A stretch of DNA of 36,348 nucleotides from a virus. The stretch lies in the IMG/VR virus record IMGVR_UViG_3300009425_000043, positions 1 through 36,348 of that record. The stretch is one strand, 5' to 3'. Under the pieces are notes generated by a model. It was not told where the DNA came from, did not search any database, and worked only from the letters and a program-made list of their open reading frames with translations. Below are positions 5,445 through 13,680 of this stretch, piece after piece. The first letter of the stretch is position 1, and the number at the start of each line of letters is the position of its first letter. The translations under genes were made by a program, and so were the position numbers.

Positions 5445-7115
5445 ATGGACAATACAAACGATAAAGGCTTTGTAGAGTTCCACTTATCATGTGGTGCTTG
5501 TGGAAGTAGTGATGCAAGATGTGTCAATGAGAACGGAAGTTCATATTGTTTCTCTTGCAAGACTTACTTCAAAGCACCATCTGATTTTGATGGAGAAGAA
5601 TTAAATAACAATGAGGGCGACACAATGGGAATACAAGCAGTACAGACTAGACCAATAGTCATAGAGAATATTGGTACATTTGGTGCTATCAAAGACCGAG
5701 CAATAGCAGAAGATACTGCTAAGAAGTATGGTGTTAAGATAGTTACTAATAGCACAGGACAAATAGATAAACACATCTATCCTTACTATGACACTAAGGG
5801 TTCAATGATAGCTACTAAGACTAGGTATACAAAGAACAAACAATTTTCTATAACAGGTTCAACTTCCGAGTCAGGTTTATTCGGACAACATCTCTTTAGT
5901 GGTGGTAAGTATGTTACTATTACAGAGGGTGAGGTTGATGCTATGTCTGTATACCAACTACTAGGTAGTAAGTATGCAGTAGTTAGTATTAAGAATGGTG
6001 TAGCTTCGGCTGTCAAAGATATCAAGAAGAGTTATGATTGGCTTGAAGGCTTTGATAATATTGTTATCAACTTTGATAATGATGAGGTCGGTAGAGAGGC
6101 TAGTCAAAAGGTAGCCGAGCTATTTGCACCATCAAAAGCTAAGATATTAAAACTGCCTGAGGGCTACAAGGATGCGAATGATTTACTAAAGGCTAATAAG
6201 TATCAAGAGTATGTCAAATCGTGGTGGAATGCACCTGTTTATGCCCCTGACGGCATCATTAAAGGTGAGTCTTTACTAGATGATGTCCTTGCCCCTGTCG
6301 TAAGGTCAACAGTTAGCTATGGTTGGAAAGGTCTAGACGAAATGACCTATGGTATCCGTAGTGGTGAGCTTGTAACTATTACTGCAGGTACAGGACTTGG
6401 TAAGACTGCTGTCATAAAAGAATTAGTATACAATCTGTACAAGAATACAGACTCAATGATTGGTATGATTATGCTTGAGGAAAGTCCTAAGATTACAGCA
6501 TTAGATATCATGAGTGTTGAAGCTAACCTCCCTCTTCGTAGACCTGATATACATATAGGTGCAGAAGAGAAGAAAGAATACTTTGATAAGACCATTGGGT
6601 CAGGTAGATTTTATTTCTACAAACACTTTGGTTCTAATTCAGTAGACAATATTGTATCACGAGTTAGGTATATGGCTAAGGCTTTAGACTGTAAGTACAT
6701 TGTACTTGACCATGTCAGTATGATTGTGTCTTCTCAAGAGTACGGTGACGAGAGAAAAGCTCTCGATGAAATCATGACTAAGTTAAGAGTCTTAGTAGAA
6801 GAGACAGACATATCATTACTCATTGTCTCACATCTAAGAAGACCAGATGGCAAAGGACATGAGGAAGGTGCGGCGACATCTCTATCACAACTTAGAGGCT
6901 CAGCTTCTATCGGTCAGCTATCTGATATGGTGATTGGATTAGAGAGAGATGCACAGCATGATGATGTACACATTAGGAATACAACCTGTGTTCGTGTACT
7001 TAAGAATAGATTTGTAGGTATGACTGGCCCAGCCACTTACTTATATTATGATAAGGATACTGGTAGGCTTACTGAAACAGAGAAGCCCAATGGTAACGAA
7101 CTAGATGAACTTTAA
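5445..7115 (+). CDS. Bifunctional primase-helicase (T7 gp4-like)
   Basis: 556 aa, close to T7 gp4 (566). An N-terminal zinc finger carries C16, C19, C35 and C38. The Toprim primase core has TITEGEVDA (158-166, E161) and NFDNDEVG (209-216). A RecA-like DnaB-family helicase follows with Walker A AGTGLGKTA (314-322), Walker B YIVLDHVSM (418-426), VSHLRRPDG (461-469) and LRGSASIGQLSDM (483-495). The tail is acidic (NELDEL), which fits polymerase contact. It makes primers and unwinds DNA at the fork. The upstream site is CAGGGGGCAACAACA. An internal ATG at 5625 (M61) has a matching ribosome site and would give a helicase form without the zinc finger. Confidence 0.95.
   Translation: MDNTNDKGFVEFHLSCGACGSSDARCVNENGSSYCFSCKTYFKAPSDFDGEELNNNEGDTMGIQAVQTRPIVIENIGTFGAIKDRAIAEDTAKKYGVKIVTNSTGQIDKHIYPYYDTKGSMIATKTRYTKNKQFSITGSTSESGLFGQHLFSGGKYVTITEGEVDAMSVYQLLGSKYAVVSIKNGVASAVKDIKKSYDWLEGFDNIVINFDNDEVGREASQKVAELFAPSKAKILKLPEGYKDANDLLKANKYQEYVKSWWNAPVYAPDGIIKGESLLDDVLAPVVRSTVSYGWKGLDEMTYGIRSGELVTITAGTGLGKTAVIKELVYNLYKNTDSMIGMIMLEESPKITALDIMSVEANLPLRRPDIHIGAEEKKEYFDKTIGSGRFYFYKHFGSNSVDNIVSRVRYMAKALDCKYIVLDHVSMIVSSQEYGDERKALDEIMTKLRVLVEETDISLLIVSHLRRPDGKGHEEGAATSLSQLRGSASIGQLSDMVIGLERDAQHDDVHIRNTTCVRVLKNRFVGMTGPATYLYYDKDTGRLTETEKPNGNELDEL
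5611..5627 (+). promoter_or_regulatory. Internal ribosome site and start in the primase-helicase gene
   Basis: GAGGGCGACACA precedes ATG at 5625 (codon 61). It closely resembles the sites before the polymerase (GAGGCGACAACA-ATG) and the full primase-helicase (GGGGGCAACAACA-ATG). Initiation here would give a ~496-aa product lacking the zinc finger, as in T7 where gene 4B starts at codon 64. The site is seen; its use is inferred. Confidence 0.6.
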
Positions 7116-7129
7116 ACGAGGCGACAACA

Positions 7130-8872
7130 ATGAAAAAAAGATTGCTCTTAGATATAGAGACTCCGATGATAACTGGGGGTATGTTACCCGATAAGATATA
7201 TCTTATTGTAGGTAAGGATACCAAAAGTAAAGAGATATTTACTTTTACTGAGGATAAGTTAGAAGACTTTAAAACTTTAGTCAGTAGCTATGATGAATTT
7301 GTAGGTCATAACATAATTGGTTTTGATGCACCAGTTATAAACAAAGTGTTAGCCATTGACCTACACCAACAGGGTAAGGTGATTGATACATTAGTACTGT
7401 CTCGATTATTCAATCCTGTACGAGAGGGTGGACACTCTCTTAAATCATGGGGAGATGCTCTGAGGTTTGACAAGTTAGACTTCAAAGATTTTTCTCAGTA
7501 CTCTGATGAGATGCTAACTTACTGTATCAGAGATGTTGAAGTCACGGAGAAAGTATTAACTTATTTAATAAGAAAGTATCCTGACTTTTCTAAGGAAGCA
7601 ATTAGACTAGAGCATGATGTCTCTAGAATAATTACACAACAAGAAAGAAATGGTTTTCTTTTTGACATGGGTAATGCTCATCTTCTTCTTGGTAAATTAA
7701 GAGAGAAGATAAACGAAATAGAAATAAAAGTTAAGGAAAGATTTGTACCCTTACCTACCTTTGTTAAAGAAGTTAAACCTCGCCGTCGTAAAGATGGTAC
7801 ACTAAGTACGGTTGGACTAACTAGTCTGGGACAGGGGTGGGTAAATGTTATGGGAGAATTTTCTCTCATAGAAATGAAAGAGTTTAATCTAGGAAGCAGA
7901 CAACAGATAGGTAGATATCTACAATACTTTGGTTGGATACCTACAAAGTTTACAGACAAAGGTCATATCATTGTAGATGAAAAAGTTCTGGAAGGTGTTG
8001 AAGGTATACCCGAAGCAGAACTAATAAAAGATTTTCTTTTACTGCAAAAAAGAATAGCTCAAGTTAGTTCTTGGGTTGAGGCAGTAGCAGAAGATGGGAG
8101 AGTACACGGAAGAGTAATAACAAATGGTGCTATTACTGGTAGAATGAGCCACATGTCGCCCAACATGGCTCAAGTTCCTGCGGTGTATTCTCCCTACGGA
8201 ACAGAATGCAGAGGACTATGGGTAGTACCAAGTGGATACAAACTAGTGGGAGTAGACGCAAGTGGTTTAGAATTAAGAATACTTTCTCACTACATGAACG
8301 ATAAGGAATATATAGATGCTATCATTAATGGAGATATACACACTACAAATCAAAATCTTGCAGGTCTTGACACAAGAGACCAGGCAAAAACTTTCATCTA
8401 TGCCTTCATATATGGGGCAGGTGACGAAAAACTCGGAACTATCGTCGGCGGGAATAGAAGCGATGGGAAAAAGATTAAAGAAAGATTTCTCAGAGGTACT
8501 CCAGCCCTTGCAAGCTTTAGACAACGAGTGGGAAAAGCTACTGGTAAGGGTTGGCTCAGAGGAATTGACGGTAGAAGACTCATCATTAGAAACAGACACT
8601 CAGCCGTCAACACCTTAATACAAGGTGGTGGTTCTATCGTAATGAAGAAAGCACTCATCTTGTTAGATGATTATGTAAGACAAAATAAATTAGAGGCTAG
8701 ACCAGTTGCAAATGTTCACGATGAATTTCAGTATGAGGTTCTCGAAGCACACGCAGATGACTTTGGTAAACTCGCAGTTAACTCAATCGTAAACGCAGGT
8801 ATTGAATTAAATATTCGATGCCCTTTAAATGGAGAATATAAAAGTGGTAACAACTGGAAAGAAACACACTAA
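7130..8872 (+). CDS. Family A DNA polymerase with 3'-5' exonuclease (T7 gp5-like)
   Basis: 580 aa (T7 gp5 is 704). Exonuclease motifs: DIET (8-11, D8/E10), VGHNIIGFD (58-66, D66) and YCIRDVE (131-137, Y131/D135). Polymerase motif A is VGVDASGLELRI (373-384, D376). Motif B is RDQAKTFIYAFIYG (416-429, R416, K420). Motif C is NVHDEFQ (528-534, H530/D531). The residue four after K420 is Tyr424, matching T7 Tyr526 rather than the Phe of E. coli Pol I. It is the replicative polymerase, working with the primase-helicase just upstream; T7 gp5 needs host thioredoxin, and whether this shorter enzyme has a thioredoxin loop is not clear. The start follows GAGGCGACAACA, 14 bp after the helicase gene. All catalytic residues appear intact. 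Confidence 0.95.
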   Translation: MKKRLLLDIETPMITGGMLPDKIYLIVGKDTKSKEIFTFTEDKLEDFKTLVSSYDEFVGHNIIGFDAPVINKVLAIDLHQQGKVIDTLVLSRLFNPVREGGHSLKSWGDALRFDKLDFKDFSQYSDEMLTYCIRDVEVTEKVLTYLIRKYPDFSKEAIRLEHDVSRIITQQERNGFLFDMGNAHLLLGKLREKINEIEIKVKERFVPLPTFVKEVKPRRRKDGTLSTVGLTSLGQGWVNVMGEFSLIEMKEFNLGSRQQIGRYLQYFGWIPTKFTDKGHIIVDEKVLEGVEGIPEAELIKDFLLLQKRIAQVSSWVEAVAEDGRVHGRVITNGAITGRMSHMSPNMAQVPAVYSPYGTECRGLWVVPSGYKLVGVDASGLELRILSHYMNDKEYIDAIINGDIHTTNQNLAGLDTRDQAKTFIYAFIYGAGDEKLGTIVGGNRSDGKKIKERFLRGTPALASFRQRVGKATGKGWLRGIDGRRLIIRNRHSAVNTLIQGGGSIVMKKALILLDDYVRQNKLEARPVANVHDEFQYEVLEAHADDFGKLAVNSIVNAGIELNIRCPLNGEYKSGNNWKETH

Positions 8873-9731
8873 GACTTTAGATACATTAGTTGAAGACATT
8901 AACAATGTACTGACAGGTATCTCATCAGGAATTAAACCTGATGTTAAAGAAGAACAGATAGATAAGTTCTTAAACAATACTAAGTTAGCTTTACTTGATT
9001 GGCTTGAGCCTTATAAGAGTTCAGGTAAGGGATTAAGAATGTCTATCATAGGTAGACCAGCTCGTCAGCTATGGTATGACAATCGTAGTGAAGCAAAGAA
9101 AGAAGTACATGACCCTTCAACACAACTAAAGTTTTTATATGGACACCTGTTAGAACATTTACTATTGTTTCTTGTTGAAGTATCTGGACACATAGTTACA
9201 GACCAACAGAAAAAAATAGTTGTTGAAGATGTGACAGGACACATGGACTGTAAGATAGATGGTGAAGTAGTCGATGTTAAGTCAGCGTCACCTATGTCTT
9301 TTAAAAAGTTTAAGACTGGGAGTCTATATGAGAGTGACCCTTTTGGATATGTAGCACAGTTGGCTGGCTATGAACATAATGAAGGTACTACTAATGGTGG
9401 CTTGTTTGCTGTCGATAAATCATCAGGAGAGATAGCATTGTTTAGACCTGATGAACTAATGAAACCTAATGCAGCAGAATTAATTAAATCTTTAAAGGAG
9501 AAAATAAAAAGTGAAGAACCACCTGAGAAATGTTATCAACCTATTCCACATGACAAGACAGGCAACTATAAACTTCCTGTTGGTTGCGTATATTGTTCTC
9601 ATAAGTTTCATTGTCATAGTGATACTAATGAAGGTAAAGGACTTCGAGTTTTCAAGTACTCTAATGCTACTGTCTACATGACAAAGGTAGCGAACACACC
9701 TAGAGTAGAGGAGATAACTATAAATGAATAG
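8829..9731 (+). CDS. PD-(D/E)XK exonuclease, Cas4/RecB-like, with Fe-S-type cysteines
   Basis: 300 aa. The nuclease core is YGHLLEHLL (104-112, E109), GHMD (137-140, D140), EVVDVKS (146-152, D149 and K151) and a later YVAQLAGY (174-181, Q177). The C-terminus has C253-x2-C256-x5-C262, the last three cysteines of the iron-sulphur pattern seen in Cas4, AddB and related nucleases; C141 or C235 could be the fourth. It takes the place of the T7 gp6 exonuclease, directly after the polymerase. The start at 8829 overlaps the polymerase by 44 bp. A GTG at 8844 with GGAG nine bases upstream is an equally good start and would give 295 aa. Confidence 0.85.
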   Translation: MENIKVVTTGKKHTKTLDTLVEDINNVLTGISSGIKPDVKEEQIDKFLNNTKLALLDWLEPYKSSGKGLRMSIIGRPARQLWYDNRSEAKKEVHDPSTQLKFLYGHLLEHLLLFLVEVSGHIVTDQQKKIVVEDVTGHMDCKIDGEVVDVKSASPMSFKKFKTGSLYESDPFGYVAQLAGYEHNEGTTNGGLFAVDKSSGEIALFRPDELMKPNAAELIKSLKEKIKSEEPPEKCYQPIPHDKTGNYKLPVGCVYCSHKFHCHSDTNEGKGLRVFKYSNATVYMTKVANTPRVEEITINE

Positions 9732-10017
9732 AAAAAAAATAAAAAAACTAAGACGCAAGGCTAAAGAAATATTAGTTGATTGGTTAAAGTCTTTACTTCC
9801 AGAAGAAGAACAAGACAAAATTAATATCAATAATATTATTCAGTTGATGCCTAAGCAAACTCACTATATGCACAACTTTCAAATCTATCAAAGTGCTTGG
9901 TCATTTAAATGGGTAATGAAAAGATTAAAATTAAATCCTCATTGGACTTTAAAAGAAATGAGTAAGAGTGCCTTACCTAGTGCAAGGGCTTTAAGTAGAG
10001 AGGATAAAGATGACTAA
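9724..10017 (+). CDS. Hypothetical basic protein (97 aa)
   Basis: 97 aa with a very basic N-terminus (MNRKKIKKLRRKAKEIL) and a helical middle rich in Trp, His and Lys (SAWSFKWVMKRLKLNPHWT). It lies between the exonuclease (8-bp overlap) and the endonuclease I gene (8-bp overlap), with GTAGAGGAGATAACT upstream. The charge suggests nucleic-acid contact and the position suggests a replication or recombination accessory role. No family is recognised. Confidence 0.7.
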   Translation: MNRKKIKKLRRKAKEILVDWLKSLLPEEEQDKININNIIQLMPKQTHYMHNFQIYQSAWSFKWVMKRLKLNPHWTLKEMSKSALPSARALSREDKDD

Positions 10018-10372
10018 GTATCGCTCTAAGTTTGAGAAGACTGTTGTCACTGGCCTTCAAAAGAAAAAAATAAAATATAAGTACGAAGAATATATAGTTA
10101 AGTTTACACAACCTGCTATTAATAGAACTTATCTTCCTGATTTATATTTTCCTAAGACAGATATCTTTGTAGAATTAAAAGGTGTTTTAAAATTAGAAGA
10201 TAGAAAGAAACATTTATGGATACAAGAACAAACAGACTATGATATTCGTTTTTGTTTTATGAATGCAAACAATAAAATAAGAAAGGGTTCTAAGACAAGC
10301 TATATAAATTGGTGTGAAGCTAACAATTTTTTATGGTCTGAAAAAGAAATACCTTTAGATTGGATGACATAA
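10010..10372 (+). CDS. Endonuclease I / Holliday junction resolvase (T7 gp3-like)
   Basis: 120 aa. It follows the T7 endonuclease I layout: SKFEKTV (6-12, E9), NRTYLPDLYF (38-47, D44), FVELKG (53-58, E55 and K57), then a DRKKHLWIQEQ helix and a C-terminal YINWCEANNF. The acidic residues and Lys match T7 E20, D55, E65 and K67 in order and spacing. The enzyme cuts branched DNA, resolving junctions and aiding host DNA breakdown. Ribosome site AGAGAGGATAAAG. Length is near that of T7 (149 aa). Confidence 0.88.
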   Translation: MTKYRSKFEKTVVTGLQKKKIKYKYEEYIVKFTQPAINRTYLPDLYFPKTDIFVELKGVLKLEDRKKHLWIQEQTDYDIRFCFMNANNKIRKGSKTSYINWCEANNFLWSEKEIPLDWMT

Positions 10373-10623
10373 TGAAGATAAGTAAAGACAACGCATACAT
10401 CATACTAACACCTAATACACCTGATGAAGGTGATGTCGGTTTACAAATGATAAACTATACTGATGACCCTAATGTAGATACATTATCCTATGGTATCAAG
10501 TGGTTAGTGACTCAAAACCCTGAGTTAGTTTACTATATAGGGGCTAGAGAAATGGAGTATCAACTAATTAAATCACTAAAAAATGAAAAGGAAGAACCAA
10601 ATGAAGACCCAAGTCTACACTAA
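10372..10623 (+). CDS. Hypothetical protein (83 aa)
   Basis: 83 aa from the ATG at 10372, which shares a base with the stop of the endonuclease (TAATG). A TTG at 10360 in frame would add four residues but is less likely. It begins MKISKDNAYIILTPNTPDEG and is acidic, mixed alpha/beta, ending EEPNEDPSLH. No family is recognised. Its 3' end overlaps the start of the next gene. Confidence 0.65.
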   Translation: MKISKDNAYIILTPNTPDEGDVGLQMINYTDDPNVDTLSYGIKWLVTQNPELVYYIGAREMEYQLIKSLKNEKEEPNEDPSLH

Positions 10624-10894
10624 ACAACTAATAGAAAAAGCTAAAGAGCTTGTCTCTACTGATAGAGAAAAAACCCATGGAAACAAACAGATTAATCATG
10701 ATAACATAGCCAAGATGTGGTCAGCTTATCTTGACATGCCTTTGAATGGTCTTGATGTTGCCTTAATGATGACATTATTAAAAATAGCAAGAACTAAAGT
10801 AGGCTCACATAACCCAGACGATTACGTTGACATGGTCGGTTATAGTGCTATCGCTGGAGAACTAGCAGAGAAAGGAAACAACAATGTTAAGTAA
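10601..10894 (+). CDS. DUF6378-like protein (97 aa)
   Basis: 97 aa from the ATG at 10601, preceded by AAGGAAGAACCAA; an in-frame ATG at 10583 would add six residues. It has a HGNKQINHDNIAKMWSAYL stretch, then DVALMMTLLKIARTK and HNPDDYVDMVGYSAIAGE. I recognise this pattern from a phage family of unknown function (DUF6378, name from memory). The helices with HG, DD and D residues recall nucleotide-binding all-alpha proteins such as MazG. Its place just before ribonucleotide reductase fits nucleotide metabolism, but no activity can be claimed. Confidence 0.7.
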   Translation: MKTQVYTKQLIEKAKELVSTDREKTHGNKQINHDNIAKMWSAYLDMPLNGLDVALMMTLLKIARTKVGSHNPDDYVDMVGYSAIAGELAEKGNNNVK

Positions 10895-12812
10895 CCAATT
10901 ACCAACTACCTATCAACAATTTATTCATGCCTCTAGGTATGCTAGGTTTGTTGAAGAACATAAACGCAGAGAGTCTTGGGGAGAAACAGTCACAAGATAC
11001 TTTGACTTTATGCAGGAACATTTAAAAGAAAACAATAAATATAATTTACCTAAAGATTTACGCACCGAACTTGAAGATGCTGTCTTAAGTTTAAATATCA
11101 TGCCGTCTATGAGAGCACTCATGACTGCAGGTAACGCACTTAAGAGAGACCATACTGCAGGGTATAACTGTAGTTATATTCCTATCAATGATGTAAGAAG
11201 TTTTGATGAAGTAATGTATATACTATTGTGTGGTACAGGTGTAGGCTTTTCGGTTGAGAGAGATTATGTTGAACAGCTTCCTACAATTTCAGAAGAGTTT
11301 GAAAGTACTGATACTATTATTGTAGTACAGGATAGTAAGGCTGGTTGGGCTAAAGCATTTAGAGAATTGATTGCCATGTTATATGGTGGACAAATTCCTA
11401 AGATAGATGTAACAAGAATCAGACCTGCAGGAGCTAGACTAAAAACTTTTGGTGGTCGTGCTAGTGGGCCTCAACCTCTAGTAGATTTGTTTGACTTTGC
11501 AATCACAATATTTAAAACTGCGGCAGGTAGAAAACTTGACGCACTTGAGTGTCATGATTTAGTTTGTAAAGTTGGAGAGGTTGTTGTTGTAGGTGGTGTC
11601 AGACGAAGTGCTTTAATATCTTTAAGCAATATTCAAGATGACAGAATGAGAAATGCTAAGAGTGGTTCTTGGTGGATGAACGAACCTCAGAGAGCACTAT
11701 CAAATAACTCAGCTTGTTATACTCGTACCCCTGACATGGCGTTGTTCATGACAGAATGGAAATCATTGTATGATAGTAAGTCAGGTGAGCGAGGTATCTT
11801 TAATAGACAAGCGGCTAAAGAAAAATCTGCAGAGAATGGTCGCCGTGATATTGAACATGACTTCGGTACTAATCCTTGTTCAGAAATTATTCTTAGACCT
11901 TATCAGTTCTGTAACTTAACTGAGGTTGTAATTCGTGCTACTGATAGCGAAAAAGAATTAGCAAAGAAAGTCAGGTTAGCTACAACACTTGGAACATTCC
12001 AATCAACTCTTACAGACTTTAAGTATATAAGAAAGATATGGAAGTCGAACACTGAAGAAGAAAGATTACTTGGTGTATCTCTTACTGGTATTATGGATTC
12101 AACAGTAACTAACAATCCTAAGAAAGGTTTCCTAACTAGTCTTAGACAGTGTGCTATTGATACTAATAAAGAGTTGTCTAAGAAACTTAAGATACCACAA
12201 TCAACTGCAATCACTTGTGTAAAACCTAGTGGTACAGTAAGTCAGTTGGTTGATAGTGCTTCTGGTATACATACTAGACACAGCCCTTATTACATTCGTA
12301 CTGTAAGATGTGATAAGAAAGACCCCTTAACTCAGTTAATGATTGATAAGGGTGTACCACATGAACCTGATGTAACTAAACCTGATTCAGTTATGGTGTT
12401 TTCTTTTCCTACTGAGTCACCAAAAGGTTCGATAACTCGTAAAGATAAAACAGCTATAGAACAATTAGAATTGTGGTTGACATATCAACGAGAGTGGTGC
12501 GAACATAAGCCTTCTGTAACCATTAGTGTTAAGGAACATGAGTGGCTAGAAGTTGGAGCATGGGTGTATAAACATTTCAATGAGGTATCTGGAATTAGTT
12601 TCCTTCCTTATACTGACCACATATACAAGCAAGCTCCCTATCAAGATATAACAAGAGAAGAATATCTTGAATGGAAAAAGAAGATGCCTAAGACTATAGA
12701 CTTTTCTTTACTAAGTAACTATGAATCCGAAGACAATACAACAGGCTCTCAAGAACTTGCATGTACTGGTGGAGTGTGTGAGTTGGTAGACACCACACAG
12801 GAAGTAACTTAA
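10884..12812 (+). CDS. nrdJ: Class II (B12-dependent) ribonucleotide reductase, monomeric type
   Basis: 642 aa; the Lactobacillus RTPR prototype is 739. C96 (AGYNCSY) and C343 (YQFCNLTE) are the reducible pair. NPCSEI (330-335) holds the thiyl-radical Cys332 and Glu334. VKPSGTVSQLVDSASGIH-type residues form the conserved phosphate-binding region. The C-terminal CTGGVC (C627, C632) has the same C-x4-C spacing as the RTPR redox pair. It converts ribonucleotides to deoxyribonucleotides with adenosylcobalamin, feeding phage DNA synthesis, and needs no separate small subunit. No NrdB or thioredoxin gene lies in the window, so reductant must come from the host. The start follows AGAAAGGAAACAACA and overlaps the previous gene by 11 bp. 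B12 must come from the host or from uptake. Confidence 0.93.
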   Translation: MLSNQLPTTYQQFIHASRYARFVEEHKRRESWGETVTRYFDFMQEHLKENNKYNLPKDLRTELEDAVLSLNIMPSMRALMTAGNALKRDHTAGYNCSYIPINDVRSFDEVMYILLCGTGVGFSVERDYVEQLPTISEEFESTDTIIVVQDSKAGWAKAFRELIAMLYGGQIPKIDVTRIRPAGARLKTFGGRASGPQPLVDLFDFAITIFKTAAGRKLDALECHDLVCKVGEVVVVGGVRRSALISLSNIQDDRMRNAKSGSWWMNEPQRALSNNSACYTRTPDMALFMTEWKSLYDSKSGERGIFNRQAAKEKSAENGRRDIEHDFGTNPCSEIILRPYQFCNLTEVVIRATDSEKELAKKVRLATTLGTFQSTLTDFKYIRKIWKSNTEEERLLGVSLTGIMDSTVTNNPKKGFLTSLRQCAIDTNKELSKKLKIPQSTAITCVKPSGTVSQLVDSASGIHTRHSPYYIRTVRCDKKDPLTQLMIDKGVPHEPDVTKPDSVMVFSFPTESPKGSITRKDKTAIEQLELWLTYQREWCEHKPSVTISVKEHEWLEVGAWVYKHFNEVSGISFLPYTDHIYKQAPYQDITREEYLEWKKKMPKTIDFSLLSNYESEDNTTGSQELACTGGVCELVDTTQEVT

Positions 12813-12813
12813 T

Positions 12814-13053
12814 ATGAAAAAGAAAACTATAAAAGAAGGAGTTATTGCTAGCTATAGTGTGCTAGTTAATAACAAAGGAGAGCTGATATCAGAAGTGTCG
12901 GCTCTTCCTGAAAAGAAGGCAGACATAATGACTGAAACATTTAAAAGGAGTGAGGAAGAAAAACAATTTTATATTCAACTCGTTAAGGAACTTAAGATAA
13001 AGTTTACTGAGATAGAACATTGGATACAAAAGTATATAACTTCTATACATTAA
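12814..13053 (+). CDS. Hypothetical protein (79 aa)
   Basis: 79 aa, beginning MKKKTIKEGVIASYSVLVNN, with a beta-type N-terminal half and a charged helical C-terminal half (EEEKQFYIQLVKELKIKF). It begins 1 bp after the reductase stop, with AGGAAGTAACTT upstream. No family is recognised. It separates the reductase from the cyclotransferase-like gene and is probably in the same transcript. Confidence 0.65.
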   Translation: MKKKTIKEGVIASYSVLVNNKGELISEVSALPEKKADIMTETFKRSEEEKQFYIQLVKELKIKFTEIEHWIQKYITSIH

Positions 13054-13055
13054 CT

Positions 13056-13436
13056 ATGAAAACATTTGTATACGGAACATTAAAAAAAGGTAAGAGACTT
13101 CATTCTATTATAGAAGACTCTACCTTTATAGGCACACATGAAACCAAACAATCTTTTGATATAAAAGATTATGCTAATGGTGCGTTTCCTATTATCTTTT
13201 TACCCAAAGATGATGGTTATAAAATAAGAGGAGAGGTATATGATTTGAATAGTGAAACTATGTCTCATGTCTGGAGCTTAGAGACAGGAGCAGGTTACTC
13301 ACCTGTTGAAATAGATGTAGGTGAGGGTACTGCAGTTGCTTTTATATATCCACAGTTTGCTGAGAGTTCAGCAATAGATGTGACAGATAAATATATTTAT
13401 ACTGACAACGATATTAAAGAGTGGACAGGAGCATAA
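13056..13436 (+). CDS. Gamma-glutamylcyclotransferase-like (AIG2/GGCT fold) protein
   Basis: 126 aa from the ATG at 13056; an in-frame TTG at 13020 would add 12 residues unlike the family. It opens with FVYGTLKKGKRLH (4-16), whose YGTL loop binds substrate in this fold, and has IRGEVYDL (57-64) and SLETGAGYSPVEIDV (74-88), where E76 fits the catalytic Glu position before the conserved Tyr. GGCT and GGACT enzymes release a gamma-glutamyl group as 5-oxoproline. Its partner may be the amidoligase and amidotransferase at the other end of this arm: one forming, the other cleaving, gamma-glutamyl amides. That link is inference. Confidence 0.8.
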   Translation: MKTFVYGTLKKGKRLHSIIEDSTFIGTHETKQSFDIKDYANGAFPIIFLPKDDGYKIRGEVYDLNSETMSHVWSLETGAGYSPVEIDVGEGTAVAFIYPQFAESSAIDVTDKYIYTDNDIKEWTGA

Positions 13437-13440
13437 TAAT

Positions 13441-13680
13441 ATGTGGTATATTGTAGTGACTGCTATGTTTATAAACTTAAGTATTCCTATACATACAGTT
13501 TTCTTAGGAAGTTTTTTTTCTGATGAATTAAGTTGTAATTATTTTTTAAATAAAAACTATTCATTTTTAAATGATAGTCTGTCTCAAAAGTTTACTTCCT
13601 TTATATATGAAGGGAAAACTTATAAGCTTGAAAGCACTAACTTTGAATGTAAGGAATATATTCCTACTACTACTTCTTAA
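13441..13680 (+). CDS. Small protein with N-terminal hydrophobic segment (79 aa)
   Basis: 79 aa with a hydrophobic N-terminus (residues ~2-26) that could be a signal peptide or a membrane anchor, then a small domain with C33 and C70 that could form one disulphide outside the cytoplasm. Ribosome site AGGAGCATAATAAT. It is the last + gene, and its 3' end overlaps the oppositely oriented gene by 11 bp. No lipobox is visible. No family is recognised; a role at the envelope is likely. Confidence 0.55.
   Translation: MWYIVVTAMFINLSIPIHTVFLGSFFSDELSCNYFLNKNYSFLNDSLSQKFTSFIYEGKTYKLESTNFECKEYIPTTTS

Noticed and set aside
13020-13055. Extended TTG start for the GGCT-like gene
   Set aside because: The extra 12 residues do not match the family and overlap the preceding gene; the ATG at 13056 begins directly before the conserved FVYGTL strand.
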